Assembly (NCBI GenBank): GCA_027032075.1
Contig: JALVOC010000054.1
Coordinates: 1-64,000, forward strand
Direction: 5' to 3'
Source of the DNA: Chromatiales bacterium
Lineage (GTDB): Bacteria; Pseudomonadota; Gammaproteobacteria; UBA6429; Thiohalophilaceae
Length of the DNA stretch: 64,000 bases
The position numbers were made by a program, and so were the translations under genes. Of the stretch, positions 44,753-54,955 are shown one piece after another (positions within the stretch are counted from its first letter, which is position 1; each line of letters begins with the position of its first letter). Below the pieces are notes generated by a model. That model was given only the letters and a program-made list of their open reading frames with translations, made no database searches and was not told the DNA's origin.

Positions 44753-45502
44753 TCAGTCCCGTTTGCGAAACCACAGATAACGAATGCCGATCAGGAGCAG
44801 AACTAGGGCAAACAGGGAGCGCAAATGCAGCTCCGGCAGGGCCAGTGCCAGGCTGCTGCCAAACCAGGCTCCGGCAAGTCCGCCGCCCACCAGCCCCGGC
44901 AGCAGCGCCAGCCGGATATGCCGACAACGGAAATTCTCCACACTGCCGGCTACGACCGCTGGAATCCGTGCTGCCAGGGAGCACCCCTGCGCCATTTGTT
45001 GTGGCATACCAAGCCCAAGTACCAGCAGCGGGGCCAGCACCGGACCTCCGCTGACGCCCACACTGCCGGCGACCATTCCTTCCACGATGCCGACGCCAAC
45101 AAGATAGGTCATGCGCATCATGCCAGCCAGTTCCCGCTCTCCCAGCAGCTGTTCACGCAGGATCAGAAACACGGCCCCGCCGACAACCACAGCGCCGAAC
45201 ACCTGGCGCAGGCGGCTGCCCGAAAGGCGCTCGGTCCACAGGCCGACGAACGGCGTTACAATCAGCGCCGGTACCGCCACCAGCACAACGGCCTGTATCT
45301 CCACCTGTCCGGCGCGCGCGTACAAGTACGTTCCCAGCACGGCCGGAAAGAAAGCGGCCGCCAGGGCCGTTCCCCTCGCCTCGAATTCGGACAAACGCAG
45401 CCAGTTGAGCAGCAGTGGAATCGTCAGGGTTCCGCCGCCCAGGCTGAACAGGCCGCCACCCAGGCCGGCCAGCAGGCCGATGAGGAAAGTTTTCATTTGC
45501 AT
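44753..45502 (-). CDS. TSUP (TauE/SafE) family membrane protein
   Basis: 249 residues with about eight TM segments, duplicated halves. GLLAGLGGGLFSLGGGTLTIP in the first half and GVVGSVGVSGGPVLAPLLVLG-type glycine-rich loop in the second are family marks. Members export sulfite, sulfoacetate, or take up thiosulfate; the substrate cannot be read, but sulfur chemistry suits the SQR-containing context. Start ATG 45502 or 45496. Confidence 0.85.
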   Translation of the reverse strand: MQMKTFLIGLLAGLGGGLFSLGGGTLTIPLLLNWLRLSEFEARGTALAAAFFPAVLGTYLYARAGQVEIQAVVLVAVPALIVTPFVGLWTERLSGSRLRQVFGAVVVGGAVFLILREQLLGERELAGMMRMTYLVGVGIVEGMVAGSVGVSGGPVLAPLLVLGLGMPQQMAQGCSLAARIPAVVAGSVENFRCRHIRLALLPGLVGGGLAGAWFGSSLALALPELHLRSLFALVLLLIGIRYLWFRKRD

Positions 45503-45688
45503 GGCCGTCGCAATCCTGAACGTGATTCAGGCACAGTGTGCCGGTATGGTCGCAGGCCGGCAACCGCGTGATGAAGGGACAAGTGCTGACATCATCATTC
45601 GATATGCAACGATACCACGGTGGCAGTTGCCTTTGCAGTGTTTATCACCGGATCACTTGATCCTTGTTGCAAGCGGCCCCATTTGATT
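45503..45688. other. Start of the intergenic region between the TSUP gene and ppsA
   Basis: The divergent gap runs 45503-46007. The first part holds the TSUP promoter, the second part repeat copy F, and the last 120 bp the ppsA promoter. I see no gene. Confidence 0.4.
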
Positions 45689-45884
45689 TAAAAGGCTGTT
45701 CCGAATACAGGATCATTTTTGCTCGTTTCCCGATCCCGCTTTCACATCAACATCGGGCACTTATTGCATGATTCACGGCAAACAGCATCGTTCCCATACA
45801 TCCTTGCGGCTGACGCTCATGTAAAAGCCTTCCGGCCCTGATGCTCCGTGACGTAAATGGCGTGATATTCGGGACACGTATTTT
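45689..45884. repeat. Nested-hairpin repeat, copy F (degenerate)
   Basis: Left end AAAGGCTGTTCCGAATACAG, inner part CATCGTTCCCATACATCCTTG and GCGGCTGACGCTCATGTAAAA, right end GATATTCGGGACACGTATTTT. Both termini recognisable, middle stem degraded. Confidence 0.75.
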
Positions 45885-46007
45885 GAATAGCGCCGTATGC
45901 AAACCGGTTTGTTCACCTCTTGTTTCGCTGGAGTTTTGAGTAAGGCCTGCGGTTTGTTACTGACAACAGGGATTGCAGCACAAGCATAAACAAAAGGAGA
46001 GTTACCC

Positions 46008-48446
46008 ATGGCAAGGTACACCCGCTGGTTCCATGAAATTGGTATAAATGATATCCCTGAGGTAGGTGGTAAAAATGCCAGTCTCGGGGAAATGTATCGA
46101 AACCTGACGGCCGAAGGTGTACGGGTACCCAATGGTTTCGCGGTAACGGCCTCCGCCTACCGCTACGTACTGGATAGCAATGACGCCTGGCCGAAACTGC
46201 ATCAGGTGCTCGATACGCTCGATCCGGATAATGTCAGGGATTTGCAGGAGCGTGGCGCAAAGGCAAGAGACATTGTCTATGAATGTACTCTGCCGGATGA
46301 TCTGAAGTCAGAGATCCTCGCGCAATACGCACGGCTCAGGGAGGAGTATGGAAACGACATCTCTCTGGCGGTGCGTTCTTCGGCAACCGCAGAGGATTCC
46401 CCCGAAGCTTCGTTTGCCGGCCAGAACGATACCTACCTGCATATCAGCAGCGAGGATGCCCTGCTGGATGCCTACAAGCGCTGTCTGGCTTCCAACTTTA
46501 CCGACCGCTCTCTCCATTACAAGTACGACAATCACTTCGATTACTACAAGGTCCAGCTGTGCGTGGTGGTGATGAAAATGGTGCGCAGCGATATTGGTGC
46601 CAGTGGCGTGATGTTTTCCCTGGATACCGAGAGCGGTTTCAAAGACGTGGTTTTCATCAACGCCGCACTTGGGCTGGGTGAAAACATCGTGCAGGGCACT
46701 ATCGACCCGGACAGTTTCTATGTGCACAAGCCCACTTTTGAAAAAGGCTATCGGGCCGTGCTCAAGCGCCGTTTGGGTAAAAAAGAGAAAAAAATGGTGT
46801 TTACCGATACGCTCAACACCGACAACATTGCGGTGGAATACACCCGGAACATCGACACCAGCCCCGAGGAACGAAATCATTTCTGCATCACCGATGAAGA
46901 TGTCATGGTTCTGGCAGACTATGCCATCAAGGTGGAGAATCACTATTCCAAAAAGGCGGGTTTTAACAAGCCCATGGACATGGAGTGGGCCAAAGACGGA
47001 GTGGATGGTCTCCTCTACATGGTGCAGGCCCGGCCGGAGACGGTGCAATCCCGCAAAAAAGGCAACATCCTCGAAATCTATCACCTCAGGGAAAGATCGA
47101 AAACGCTCGTGCAGGGCCGGGCTGTCGGTACCCGCATCGGTGCTGGCAGGGTACGCATCATTTCCGATGTCAAATATCTGAGTGATTTCCAGCCCGGCGA
47201 AGTGCTGGTGGCCGACACCACCACCCCGGACTGGGAACCCGTGATGAAAACCGCTGCCGCCATCGTAACCAACCGCGGCGGTCGCACCTGTCACGCCGCC
47301 ATTGTTTCACGCGAGCTTGGCATCCCGGCGATTGTCGGAACGGATGAGGCGACCAAGGTACTCAAAAACGATCAGGAGATCACCGTGAGTTGTGCCGAGG
47401 GTGAGATCGGCAACGTTTACGAGGGGATACTTGACTTTGATATCGAGGAAGTCGATCTCAGCCAGCTGCCGCAACCCCGTACCGGGATCATGATGAATCT
47501 GGGAAATCCCGATCAGGCGTTCAGCCTGGCCTCTCTGCCGGTAAGTGGTATCGGCCTGGCGCGCATGGAATTCATCATCAACGAATACATCAAGGCGCAC
47601 CCGATGGCGCTCAAACATCCGGAGAAGGTGGATGAGGCGACGCAGCAAAAACTTCGCTCCCTGAGTCGCGCCTACGAGGATGCATGTGACTTTTTCATCA
47701 AGACCCTCTCCGAGGGCGTGGCCACCATTGCGGCATCGGTCTATCCCAAACCCTGCGTGGTGCGCATGAGCGACTTCAAGACCAATGAATACGCCACCCT
47801 TCTGGGAGGCGAATATTTCGAACCGGTCGAGGACAATCCGATGATCGGTTTTCGCGGTGCCGCCCGCTACACCCACCCCGCCTATGCCGAGGGATTTGCC
47901 CTGGAATGTGCCGCGATGAAAAGGGTGAGGGAGGAGATGGGTCTGACCAACGTGAAGTTGATGATTCCTTTTTGCCGCCGTGTCGAGGAAGGTGAAAAGG
48001 TGCTTGCGGCCATGGCCAAACATGGACTCAAGCGTGGCGAGAAGGATCTGGAAATTTACGTCATGTGCGAGATCCCCAACAACGTGGTGCTCATCGATGC
48101 GTTCGCGGAACTGTTCGACGGTTTTTCCATCGGCTCCAACGATCTTACCCAGCTGACCCTGGGGGTGGATCGTGATTCGGAAATCGTTTCGTTTGACTTC
48201 GATGAACGCGATCCCGGGGTCAAGCAGATGATCAGGCTGGCGGTGGAAGGTGCGCGCCGCAATCAGCGCCATTCGGGACTGTGCGGCCAGGCGCCTTCCG
48301 ACTATCCCGAGATGGCCGAATACCTGGTGGAAATCGGTATCGATTCCATGAGCCTCAACCCGGACACGGTGCTGGCCACCACCCGCCATGTGCTGGAGGT
48401 GGAACAACGCCTGCAATCGAAAACACGCAAGAAAACAGCCTCGTAA
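46008..48446 (+). CDS. ppsA: Phosphoenolpyruvate synthase
   Basis: Converts pyruvate and ATP to PEP, AMP and phosphate for gluconeogenesis. 812 residues. ATP-binding N-terminal domain (NASLGEMYRNL, RSSATAEDSPEASFAGQNDT), phosphohistidine domain with GGRTCHAAIVSRELGIPAIV, and the C-terminal PEP barrel with GFSIGSNDLTQLTLGVDRDS and SGLCGQAPSDYPEMAEYLVE. AAAGGAG nine bases before ATG. Followed by an AhpD-like gene, probably in one transcript. Confidence 0.97.
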   Translation: MARYTRWFHEIGINDIPEVGGKNASLGEMYRNLTAEGVRVPNGFAVTASAYRYVLDSNDAWPKLHQVLDTLDPDNVRDLQERGAKARDIVYECTLPDDLKSEILAQYARLREEYGNDISLAVRSSATAEDSPEASFAGQNDTYLHISSEDALLDAYKRCLASNFTDRSLHYKYDNHFDYYKVQLCVVVMKMVRSDIGASGVMFSLDTESGFKDVVFINAALGLGENIVQGTIDPDSFYVHKPTFEKGYRAVLKRRLGKKEKKMVFTDTLNTDNIAVEYTRNIDTSPEERNHFCITDEDVMVLADYAIKVENHYSKKAGFNKPMDMEWAKDGVDGLLYMVQARPETVQSRKKGNILEIYHLRERSKTLVQGRAVGTRIGAGRVRIISDVKYLSDFQPGEVLVADTTTPDWEPVMKTAAAIVTNRGGRTCHAAIVSRELGIPAIVGTDEATKVLKNDQEITVSCAEGEIGNVYEGILDFDIEEVDLSQLPQPRTGIMMNLGNPDQAFSLASLPVSGIGLARMEFIINEYIKAHPMALKHPEKVDEATQQKLRSLSRAYEDACDFFIKTLSEGVATIAASVYPKPCVVRMSDFKTNEYATLLGGEYFEPVEDNPMIGFRGAARYTHPAYAEGFALECAAMKRVREEMGLTNVKLMIPFCRRVEEGEKVLAAMAKHGLKRGEKDLEIYVMCEIPNNVVLIDAFAELFDGFSIGSNDLTQLTLGVDRDSEIVSFDFDERDPGVKQMIRLAVEGARRNQRHSGLCGQAPSDYPEMAEYLVEIGIDSMSLNPDTVLATTRHVLEVEQRLQSKTRKKTAS

Positions 48447-48491
48447 ACGAAAGAGACCGGTAAACACAAAATTATTTCAAGGAGAAACACC

Positions 48492-48845
48492 ATGGGTCAC
48501 ATGAAAGACAAACTGAACGACATCATGTCTTTGACCGAACGCCTGCAGAAGGATTATCCCACTGAAACCAGCGGCTTCCTCAGTTTTCTCAACCGGGCGG
48601 AGGCAGGCAAGGCGCTGGACATCAAACAGAAGGAACTCATCAATGTTGGACTGGCGGTGGCGGCCCAGTGTGAATGGTGTATCGCCTTTCACGTGGAAGA
48701 AGCGGTCAAGGCCGGCGCCAGCCGGGACGAGATCGTCGAGGCCGGCTTCATGGCGGTGATCATGCATGGCGGTCCGGCCTACATGTACATGACACCACTG
48801 TTGCAGGCGCTGGACGAGTTTGCACCGCCGCCGGTGGAAGTATAA
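48492..48845 (+). CDS. AhpD-like (carboxymuconolactone decarboxylase family) protein
   Basis: 117 residues, all-helical. The AhpD-type motif CEWCIAFH (C60, C63, H67) is intact, which in AhpD gives peroxidase or disulfide-reductase activity. Good ribosome binding site (AAGGAG eight bases upstream). It begins 45 bp after ppsA. Confidence 0.88.
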   Translation: MGHMKDKLNDIMSLTERLQKDYPTETSGFLSFLNRAEAGKALDIKQKELINVGLAVAAQCEWCIAFHVEEAVKAGASRDEIVEAGFMAVIMHGGPAYMYMTPLLQALDEFAPPPVEV

Positions 48846-48897
48846 AGAATCCACTGACATCCTCCCAATTGTCAGCGATCAGGCTGCGGTCGGCTTT

Positions 48898-50208
48898 TCA
48901 GCAGGGAGAATCCGCAGGTTTGAGGATCCTGCGGCGCATACTGAACAACAGTTCGGCCACCACCACCGAGAGATAGAACAGACCTATCCAGTAGAGGCTG
49001 TGTGGTATGTCCCGCCACAGCCAGAACATCAGAACCAGCCACGAAGCCATGGACAACAGCATGGCCGTCAAGGGCCACAGGCCGCGAAGCCCGATGCGTG
49101 TCCGCAATCGCCAGGCCGAGAGATTGATGGCAAAAAAGATCAACAGAAAAGTGGAACTGGCAAAGGACGATATAATGGTCAGATCGGCAGCGTTGACAAA
49201 CAGCAATGTCACTGCTGTGATGATCAGCAGGCTTGCCCAGGGAATGTGATTCTGCTGGCGGCGCAGGCTGAAAACGTGCGGTAACTCCTTTTTCTTCGAC
49301 ATTTCCATTCCAAGCCGTGCGGTACCAAAGAGGGTGGCATTGATCGCAGATGAGGTGGAGAACAGCGCAGCGACGCCAATCAGCACGAAACCGGCCTGTC
49401 CCAAAAAGGGGCGGGCCGCTTCGGCCAGGGCGTACTCGCCGTAACGGCTGATATCCTGCGGCGCCAGATTGCCAACGGCCACGAGGGACACCAGTACGTA
49501 GATTACCATCGTGATCAGCACTGACAGCAGGATGCCGTGCTTCAGGTTCTGTTGCGGGCGTTGCATCTCGTTCACCGCATTGGGGATCAGCTCGAAACCT
49601 TCGTAAGCGACAAAAATCAGTGCCGCCCCCATGATGACGCCCACCTCTCCCTTGTCGAATAACGGCAAGAGGTGATCGCTATGTACATTCGTCAGGCCGA
49701 TGATGGCAAACAGGAGGAGGATCAATACCTTGACAGTGACAATCACGAGTTCAGCCGTGCCGGTTTCCTTTACGCCGTACAGATTGATGCCCAGGAAGGC
49801 CAGTAGCACCAGGGAAGCAAGCAGATGGTGTACCGCCGGATTGTTGCCGCTGCCCAGCAGGGCCGAACCGTAAGTGCCAAAGGTGTAAGCATACAGACTC
49901 AGGGTGCCAATGTAACCGACCAATAGCAGCCAGCCACCGAGGCCGGCAATGTTGGGATGGCGAAAGGCCTGTTCCAGGTAAGTAAAGCTGCCACCATCCG
50001 AACGGAAAGTGAGACCCAGATGGGTGTAGGAAACACCCGTCAGCAATGCGATGGCTCCGCCCAGGGCAAAAGCCAGTGGCGCGGCATGCCCGGCCTGGGA
50101 AATGGCCAGCCCAAGTACCGAAAAGATGCCACCGCCAACCATGGCGCCCACGCCCATGGCGACAACTTCCTTGAGTTCCAGCTTGCTGGTTGTCTTATCG
50201 ATAGTCAT
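48898..50208 (-). CDS. APC-superfamily amino-acid permease
   Basis: 436 residues, about 12 TM segments. KEVVAMGVGAMVGGGIFSVLG is the N-terminal APC motif. Paralog of the permease at 37418-38809. Convergent to ppsA-AhpD. AGG is four bases before the ATG. Confidence 0.88.
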   Translation of the reverse strand: MTIDKTTSKLELKEVVAMGVGAMVGGGIFSVLGLAISQAGHAAPLAFALGGAIALLTGVSYTHLGLTFRSDGGSFTYLEQAFRHPNIAGLGGWLLLVGYIGTLSLYAYTFGTYGSALLGSGNNPAVHHLLASLVLLAFLGINLYGVKETGTAELVIVTVKVLILLLFAIIGLTNVHSDHLLPLFDKGEVGVIMGAALIFVAYEGFELIPNAVNEMQRPQQNLKHGILLSVLITMVIYVLVSLVAVGNLAPQDISRYGEYALAEAARPFLGQAGFVLIGVAALFSTSSAINATLFGTARLGMEMSKKKELPHVFSLRRQQNHIPWASLLIITAVTLLFVNAADLTIISSFASSTFLLIFFAINLSAWRLRTRIGLRGLWPLTAMLLSMASWLVLMFWLWRDIPHSLYWIGLFYLSVVVAELLFSMRRRILKPADSPC

Positions 50209-50295
50209 TTGGCCTGGTATCTTTCCTGAAGTACCTTTACGAAAACCGAGTCTAACTTGATTTTGCCGCGCTTGCAGGTCTTACAGTTGATACAC

Positions 50296-51699
50296 TTAAA
50301 GCTCATAAGCGCCAAGCAGTATCAATCCCTCCAGCATTTCACGCATGAGTCCTACCGCCCGGGGGTGATACCGTTCAGACCGATTGCGCAGGGACACCAT
50401 CCAGCGTGTTAGCCATTCAATATCCTTTTCACTGTAAAAGCTGCTCATCACTTCGTAATTGAGGAACAGGCTGCGGATATCCAGATTGGCCGTGCCGGCC
50501 ATCGAGAAAGTCTTGTCAAACACCAGTGCTTTGGCATGAATCATGATGTCGGGCAGGAGCCAGATCCGTGCGCCCGCTTTTGCCAGTTCTCGCAAATAGC
50601 GGTTTCGTGCAATATCGGCAAGGCGGTGATTGGAGGCGGCGGGCAGGATCAGATCGACTTCTATGCCCCGCAAAGCGGCCAGCCTGAGTGCTTCCTGAAC
50701 ACCTGAGTCGGGCACGTAATATGGTGTGGTAATCATAATGTGCCGTCTTGCCACATAGCAGGCAGTCAGTATTGCGGCATATATCGGATCATCGGCAACA
50801 TCCGGACCAGAGGGGATGACCTGGACCCGGCTTTCTCCGCCGGGCACCGTCGCAGGAAAATCAGGTATGCCTGCACTTGGCGCATTTGTTGCAAAACACC
50901 AATCCGCTTCAAAAATCGCGCGATAGCTGGATACAGCGGTTCCTTGCAGACTGAAACTCAGATCGATCCAGCGTTCCTTGGGAGTATCGGCTTCAAGATA
51001 CTTCGTCGCAAGGTTGCGGCCACCCGTCCAGACCTTTTCATTATCAGTAATAACAATTTTTCGATGATTACGCAGATTGGTTTTGCCATGCAGTGGCTGA
51101 TGCAAAACAGGAATAAACCAGGCAATTTTGCCGCCATGCTCTGCAAGCGGGTGTAACAGCGTTTTGGGTAGTTTGAACGATCCAACACCGTCAAGCAGCA
51201 GGCGCACCTGGACACCTTGTTTGGCTTTTTTTTCCAGATGAGACAACACCTCCTTTCCTGCCCGATCGTTTCCCAGGATGAATATGGCAATATCAATGGT
51301 TCTTTGTGCACCATCCAGCAGGGCAAACAATTCCTGTCTGGCAACCTTTTCATCTTCGTGAAAATGAACAAGGTTGCGATCAGTGGACGAAGGGATACCC
51401 AGGGTGACCAGCAATGCGTGTACCGGATGATGATGTGTGCCGAACGTATCAGGCAGGTTTATTTTCGCTTTGCGTCTCAACTGTGCGTTTACTTTACGCT
51501 CCCCGAAAAAAAGATAAAGGGGAATCCCGATTAAGGGGACAAACACGATAACAAGAAGCCAACCGATTGTTGCCGCAGGTATGCGTGGACTGCGTAAAAC
51601 CCGGGAAACAAGCAGAAGTGCCAGCAATACACCGAGAATGTATGCAATATGAAACAGCGCGGGCAAAACAAGCGTCAGGATGTACTTCAATTCCATCAT
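50296..51699 (-). CDS. cls: Cardiolipin synthase (phospholipase D family)
   Basis: 467 residues: two N-terminal TM segments, then two HKD motifs, HRKIVITDNEKVWTGGRNLA and HAKALVFDKTFSMAGTANLD, as in ClsA. It makes cardiolipin from two phosphatidylglycerol molecules in the inner membrane. AAGG lies eight bases before the ATG. It follows the DedA gene by 10 bp on the same strand, so the two form an operon concerned with membrane lipids. Confidence 0.94.
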   Translation of the reverse strand: MMELKYILTLVLPALFHIAYILGVLLALLLVSRVLRSPRIPAATIGWLLVIVFVPLIGIPLYLFFGERKVNAQLRRKAKINLPDTFGTHHHPVHALLVTLGIPSSTDRNLVHFHEDEKVARQELFALLDGAQRTIDIAIFILGNDRAGKEVLSHLEKKAKQGVQVRLLLDGVGSFKLPKTLLHPLAEHGGKIAWFIPVLHQPLHGKTNLRNHRKIVITDNEKVWTGGRNLATKYLEADTPKERWIDLSFSLQGTAVSSYRAIFEADWCFATNAPSAGIPDFPATVPGGESRVQVIPSGPDVADDPIYAAILTACYVARRHIMITTPYYVPDSGVQEALRLAALRGIEVDLILPAASNHRLADIARNRYLRELAKAGARIWLLPDIMIHAKALVFDKTFSMAGTANLDIRSLFLNYEVMSSFYSEKDIEWLTRWMVSLRNRSERYHPRAVGLMREMLEGLILLGAYEL

Positions 51700-51709
51700 T
51701 GTTTGTACC

Positions 51710-52276
51710 TTATCGTTTCCTGCGCCGATACCACCAACGGAACAGCATGATCAGAAAAACCGCCAGTAACAGTTGTTCGATGTGTTCGATGCGGCCGAAG
51801 ATCTGTTCCGCCCCGGCACCGATGAGATAGCCGGCAGCGACAACCGCTACGGCCCACAGACTTGCGCTGAGTATATTGATCAATGCAAAACGCGTGGCCG
51901 GATAATCATGCATCCCCAGCAACAGTGGGGCGACAGTGCGGGATCCATAGATAAAGCGGGAGCCAAGCGCAATCCAGTCAGATTTTTGATCAAACCACGG
52001 CCGTATTTCATCGGCATGTTTTGCCAGGCGTGGAAAATATGTCAAGGCAACCGGCCCAAAGTGGTGCCCGAGATGAAACCATATCTGATCACCCGCAAAG
52101 GCACCAACGGCTGCCACCATAACAGTCCAGTCCAGGGGCAGGACTCCCCGGTGACAAAGCACACCGGCAAGAAGAATAACCGTTTCACCTTCAAGCAGGG
52201 CACCTGCGAAAACAATGACTAAACCATAGTGAGACAAATACGGCAAGCCTTGCTGTAGCAGCTCCTGTAAATTCAT
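51710..52276 (-). CDS. DedA/VTT-family membrane protein
   Basis: 188 residues. Family marks: LLEGETVILLAGVLCHRG (E-x-gly-loop) and SRFIYGSRTVAPLLLGMH with the arginine-containing re-entrant part (FxxR.xxPxxRxxxP type). DedA proteins are lipid scramblases/flippases, several needed for undecaprenyl phosphate recycling. Upstream partner of cardiolipin synthase. Confidence 0.9.
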   Translation of the reverse strand: MNLQELLQQGLPYLSHYGLVIVFAGALLEGETVILLAGVLCHRGVLPLDWTVMVAAVGAFAGDQIWFHLGHHFGPVALTYFPRLAKHADEIRPWFDQKSDWIALGSRFIYGSRTVAPLLLGMHDYPATRFALINILSASLWAVAVVAAGYLIGAGAEQIFGRIEHIEQLLLAVFLIMLFRWWYRRRKR

Positions 52277-52384
52277 GAGGCATCCTTATAACGAAGGAAT
52301 ATCACTGCAATCTGATGTTGCCTGTTTCAGAAGAAGGCGCCCGTTTTACTTCTGGATATTTCGATCCCACGCAGACTGATTTCC

Positions 52385-52415
52385 AAGTGTACTGGTATTT
52401 GGAGCACCTGTTTAG
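52385..52415. repeat. Nested-hairpin repeat, copy I (right end only)
   Basis: AAGTGTACTGGTATTTGGAG followed by CACCTGTTTAG, corresponding to the right terminus of the family. The remainder of the 385-bp gap (52277-52661) shows no gene; it must hold the promoter of the tal operon. Confidence 0.6.
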
Positions 52416-52661
52416 CACCTTCTTCACATGGCTATTTAGTGGTTTATACAGGATTTATGCTTGCAATCCACACATGTAGCCTATATTCAATATCCATCTC
52501 AAAGGGTAATCTTGCGTTACAGCAGGATCTTTCCTGGGATGGAATGGGGGTGGATGCCAAAAAGTATCCATCATATTGCCATCACGCTGTGATCTGTCTG
52601 GAGCGCGGCTGGTTTCAGCGGCGCTGGCGGTGATGATGCATTATCAGGGAGGCAGGCCATC

Positions 52662-53753
52662 ATGAATCCGCTTTTGCAATTGAAACAACTGGGCCAGAGT
52701 CCCTGGCTCGATTACATCCAGCGCGGCATGCTGCTCGATGGCGAATTCCGGCGCCTGCTGGAGGAGGACGGCATCTGCGGCGTGACTTCCAATCCCACCA
52801 TCCTGGCCAAGGCGGTGCTGGAGCACGACGATTATCGTGATGCCATCGCCCGCCTGCGGCCCCGCTGTGCCGATGTCACCTCTTTATACGAAGCCCTGGT
52901 GCTGGAGGACATCCGCATGGCGGCGGATCAACTCCTGCCCGTTTACCGGGCGTCCAACAGGCTCGATGGTTATGTAAGCCTGGAGGTCTCGCCGGATCTG
53001 GCCTGGGATACGCAGACCACCATCCACGAAGCCAAACGCCTGTGGGCGGCCATCGACCGCCCCAATGCCATGATCAAGGTACCCGCTACGCCAGCGGGGC
53101 TCGATGCCATTCGCGAACTGACGGCCCGTGGCCTGAATATCAATGCCACCCTGATTTTCAGCCCGCGGCGTTATGAGGAAGTGGCAACAGCCTGGTATCA
53201 GGGCATGGCAGAGCGCCACTCCCGGGGCGAGTCCGTCGGCCATGTGGCATCGGTGGCAAGCTTCTTCGTCAGCCGCATCGAGACCCTGGCCGATCGCCTG
53301 CTGGAGGAGAAGGCCGCCGATGAGCCGGTCGCGCGGGAGCTCAAGGGCGGAGTGGCGGTGGCTGTGGCAAAGCTGGCCTATCAGAGCTTCAGGGATTTCA
53401 CCCGGCGGGACGAGTGGCAGGCCTTGATTGCTGCGGGTGTCCACCCGCAACGCCTGTTGTGGGCCAGCACCTCCACCAAGAATCCGGATTATTCCGACGT
53501 CAAGTACGTGGATGAATTGGTGGGGCCGCAGACGGTGAATACCCTCCCGCCAAAGACACTGGCTGCCTATCGTGACCATGGTGATCCGAAGCCGCGGCTG
53601 GAGAGCGGACTGGATCGGGCCCGTTCCGTGTTTGAGGGAATGCAAAGCCTCGGCATCGATTTTGAGCAAATTGCGGAACGGCTCGAAAAAGAGGGCGTGG
53701 AAAAATTTCAGGCATCTTACCGGCAGTTGCTCGAAGCATTGGCGCAAGTGTGA
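52662..53753 (+). CDS. tal: Transaldolase
   Basis: 363 residues, the long TalB/TAL-type barrel. GVTSNPTILAKAV at 40-52 and the Schiff-base lysine K139 in AMIKVPATPAG. It moves a dihydroxyacetone unit between sugar phosphates and here feeds the phosphoketolase pathway, since ackA and xfp follow with overlapping starts. ATG 52662 follows GGGAGGC. Confidence 0.95.
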   Translation: MNPLLQLKQLGQSPWLDYIQRGMLLDGEFRRLLEEDGICGVTSNPTILAKAVLEHDDYRDAIARLRPRCADVTSLYEALVLEDIRMAADQLLPVYRASNRLDGYVSLEVSPDLAWDTQTTIHEAKRLWAAIDRPNAMIKVPATPAGLDAIRELTARGLNINATLIFSPRRYEEVATAWYQGMAERHSRGESVGHVASVASFFVSRIETLADRLLEEKAADEPVARELKGGVAVAVAKLAYQSFRDFTRRDEWQALIAAGVHPQRLLWASTSTKNPDYSDVKYVDELVGPQTVNTLPPKTLAAYRDHGDPKPRLESGLDRARSVFEGMQSLGIDFEQIAERLEKEGVEKFQASYRQLLEALAQV

Positions 53754-54955
53754 AACGACAACGGCTCATTCTTGTTCTCAATGCCGGCTCTTCGAGCCTG
53801 AAATTCGCGCTGTTTTCCACCGATCAGACACTGGAAGGAATCCAGCGCTTTTATCATGGCCAGTTCCGCAATCTCGATGGAAAAGCGCACTTCTCGGTGG
53901 CCGATGCCCGGAATGACACTCTGATGGATGCGCCCGCCGGCATCGGCAATCATGAACAGGCCATCGATCATCTGCTGCGCTGGATGGACGAACACCTGCA
54001 GGAATACGAACTGGTTGCTGCCGGTCATCGTATCGTGCATGGCGGCAGCCGTTTTGAACGGCCGGTGCGCATCGATCCGGACGTGCTCGAACAATTGCGG
54101 GCTTTCGTTCCCCTGGCACCGTTGCACATGCCCCATAATCTTGCCGCGATTGAAGCGCTGCGGAAAACCCTGCCGGGTCTGAAACAGGTTGCCTGTTTCG
54201 ATACGGCTTTTCATCGCGGCATGCAGCGGCTTGAACAGATATACGCCCTTCCGCGGGAGTGGCTTGACAAGGGTGTCCGCCGCTACGGTTTTCACGGCCT
54301 TTCCTATGAATACATCGCTGCTGTGCTGCCACACCATCTTGGTGAACAGGCACGGGGGCGGGTGATCGTCGCCCATCTTGGTCACGGCGCCAGCTTGTGC
54401 GCCATGCGTGACGGCCGAAGCATCGCCACCACCATGGGCTTCACCCCGCTGGATGGGGTGCCCATGGCCACCCGGCCGGGTCATCTCGATCCGGGGATCA
54501 TCACCTGGATGATTCGGCAGGCGGGATTATCGGTCACCGAGGTGGATGATTTGCTCAATCATCATAGCGGACTGTCGGGTCTGTCCGGGAGCAGCGGCGA
54601 CATGCAGGAACTGCTGGCGGATCACCGGCCGGAGGCCATCGAGGCAGTCGACTATTTCGTGCACCACACCCACCGCGCCATCGGTTCGCTGGCCGCCGCC
54701 CTTGGCGGCCTGGATGCGCTGGTATTCACCGCAGGGATCGGTGAGAACGCTCCTTCCATCCGCGAACGGATCTGTGACAAGGCAAGCTGGTTGGGGATTG
54801 CGTTTGACGCTGTTGCCAATACCGAAAACCGAGTGCGCATCAGCCTGCCCCAAAGCCGTGTCTCGGTATGGTGTATTCCAACCGATGAGGAGGCCGTTAT
54901 TGCGCGGCACACCTTTTCTCTTATCTCAGCCGGCAGGCAAGGAGAACCACCATGA
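53750..54955 (+). CDS. ackA: Acetate kinase
   Basis: 401 residues of the ASKHA fold. Begins with GTG overlapping the tal stop (GTGTGA), a coupling arrangement. Motifs: [15 protein letters not shown] at the N-terminus, [47 protein letters not shown], and [14 protein letters not shown]. It converts acetyl phosphate from phosphoketolase to acetate and ATP, or the reverse. Confidence 0.96.
   Translation: MKRQRLILVLNAGSSSLKFALFSTDQTLEGIQRFYHGQFRNLDGKAHFSVADARNDTLMDAPAGIGNHEQAIDHLLRWMDEHLQEYELVAAGHRIVHGGSRFERPVRIDPDVLEQLRAFVPLAPLHMPHNLAAIEALRKTLPGLKQVACFDTAFHRGMQRLEQIYALPREWLDKGVRRYGFHGLSYEYIAAVLPHHLGEQARGRVIVAHLGHGASLCAMRDGRSIATTMGFTPLDGVPMATRPGHLDPGIITWMIRQAGLSVTEVDDLLNHHSGLSGLSGSSGDMQELLADHRPEAIEAVDYFVHHTHRAIGSLAAALGGLDALVFTAGIGENAPSIRERICDKASWLGIAFDAVANTENRVRISLPQSRVSVWCIPTDEEAVIARHTFSLISAGRQGEPP

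Noticed and set aside
46308-48467. Long minus-strand frames opposite ppsA
   Set aside because: Antisense shadows; ppsA carries every expected motif on the plus strand.
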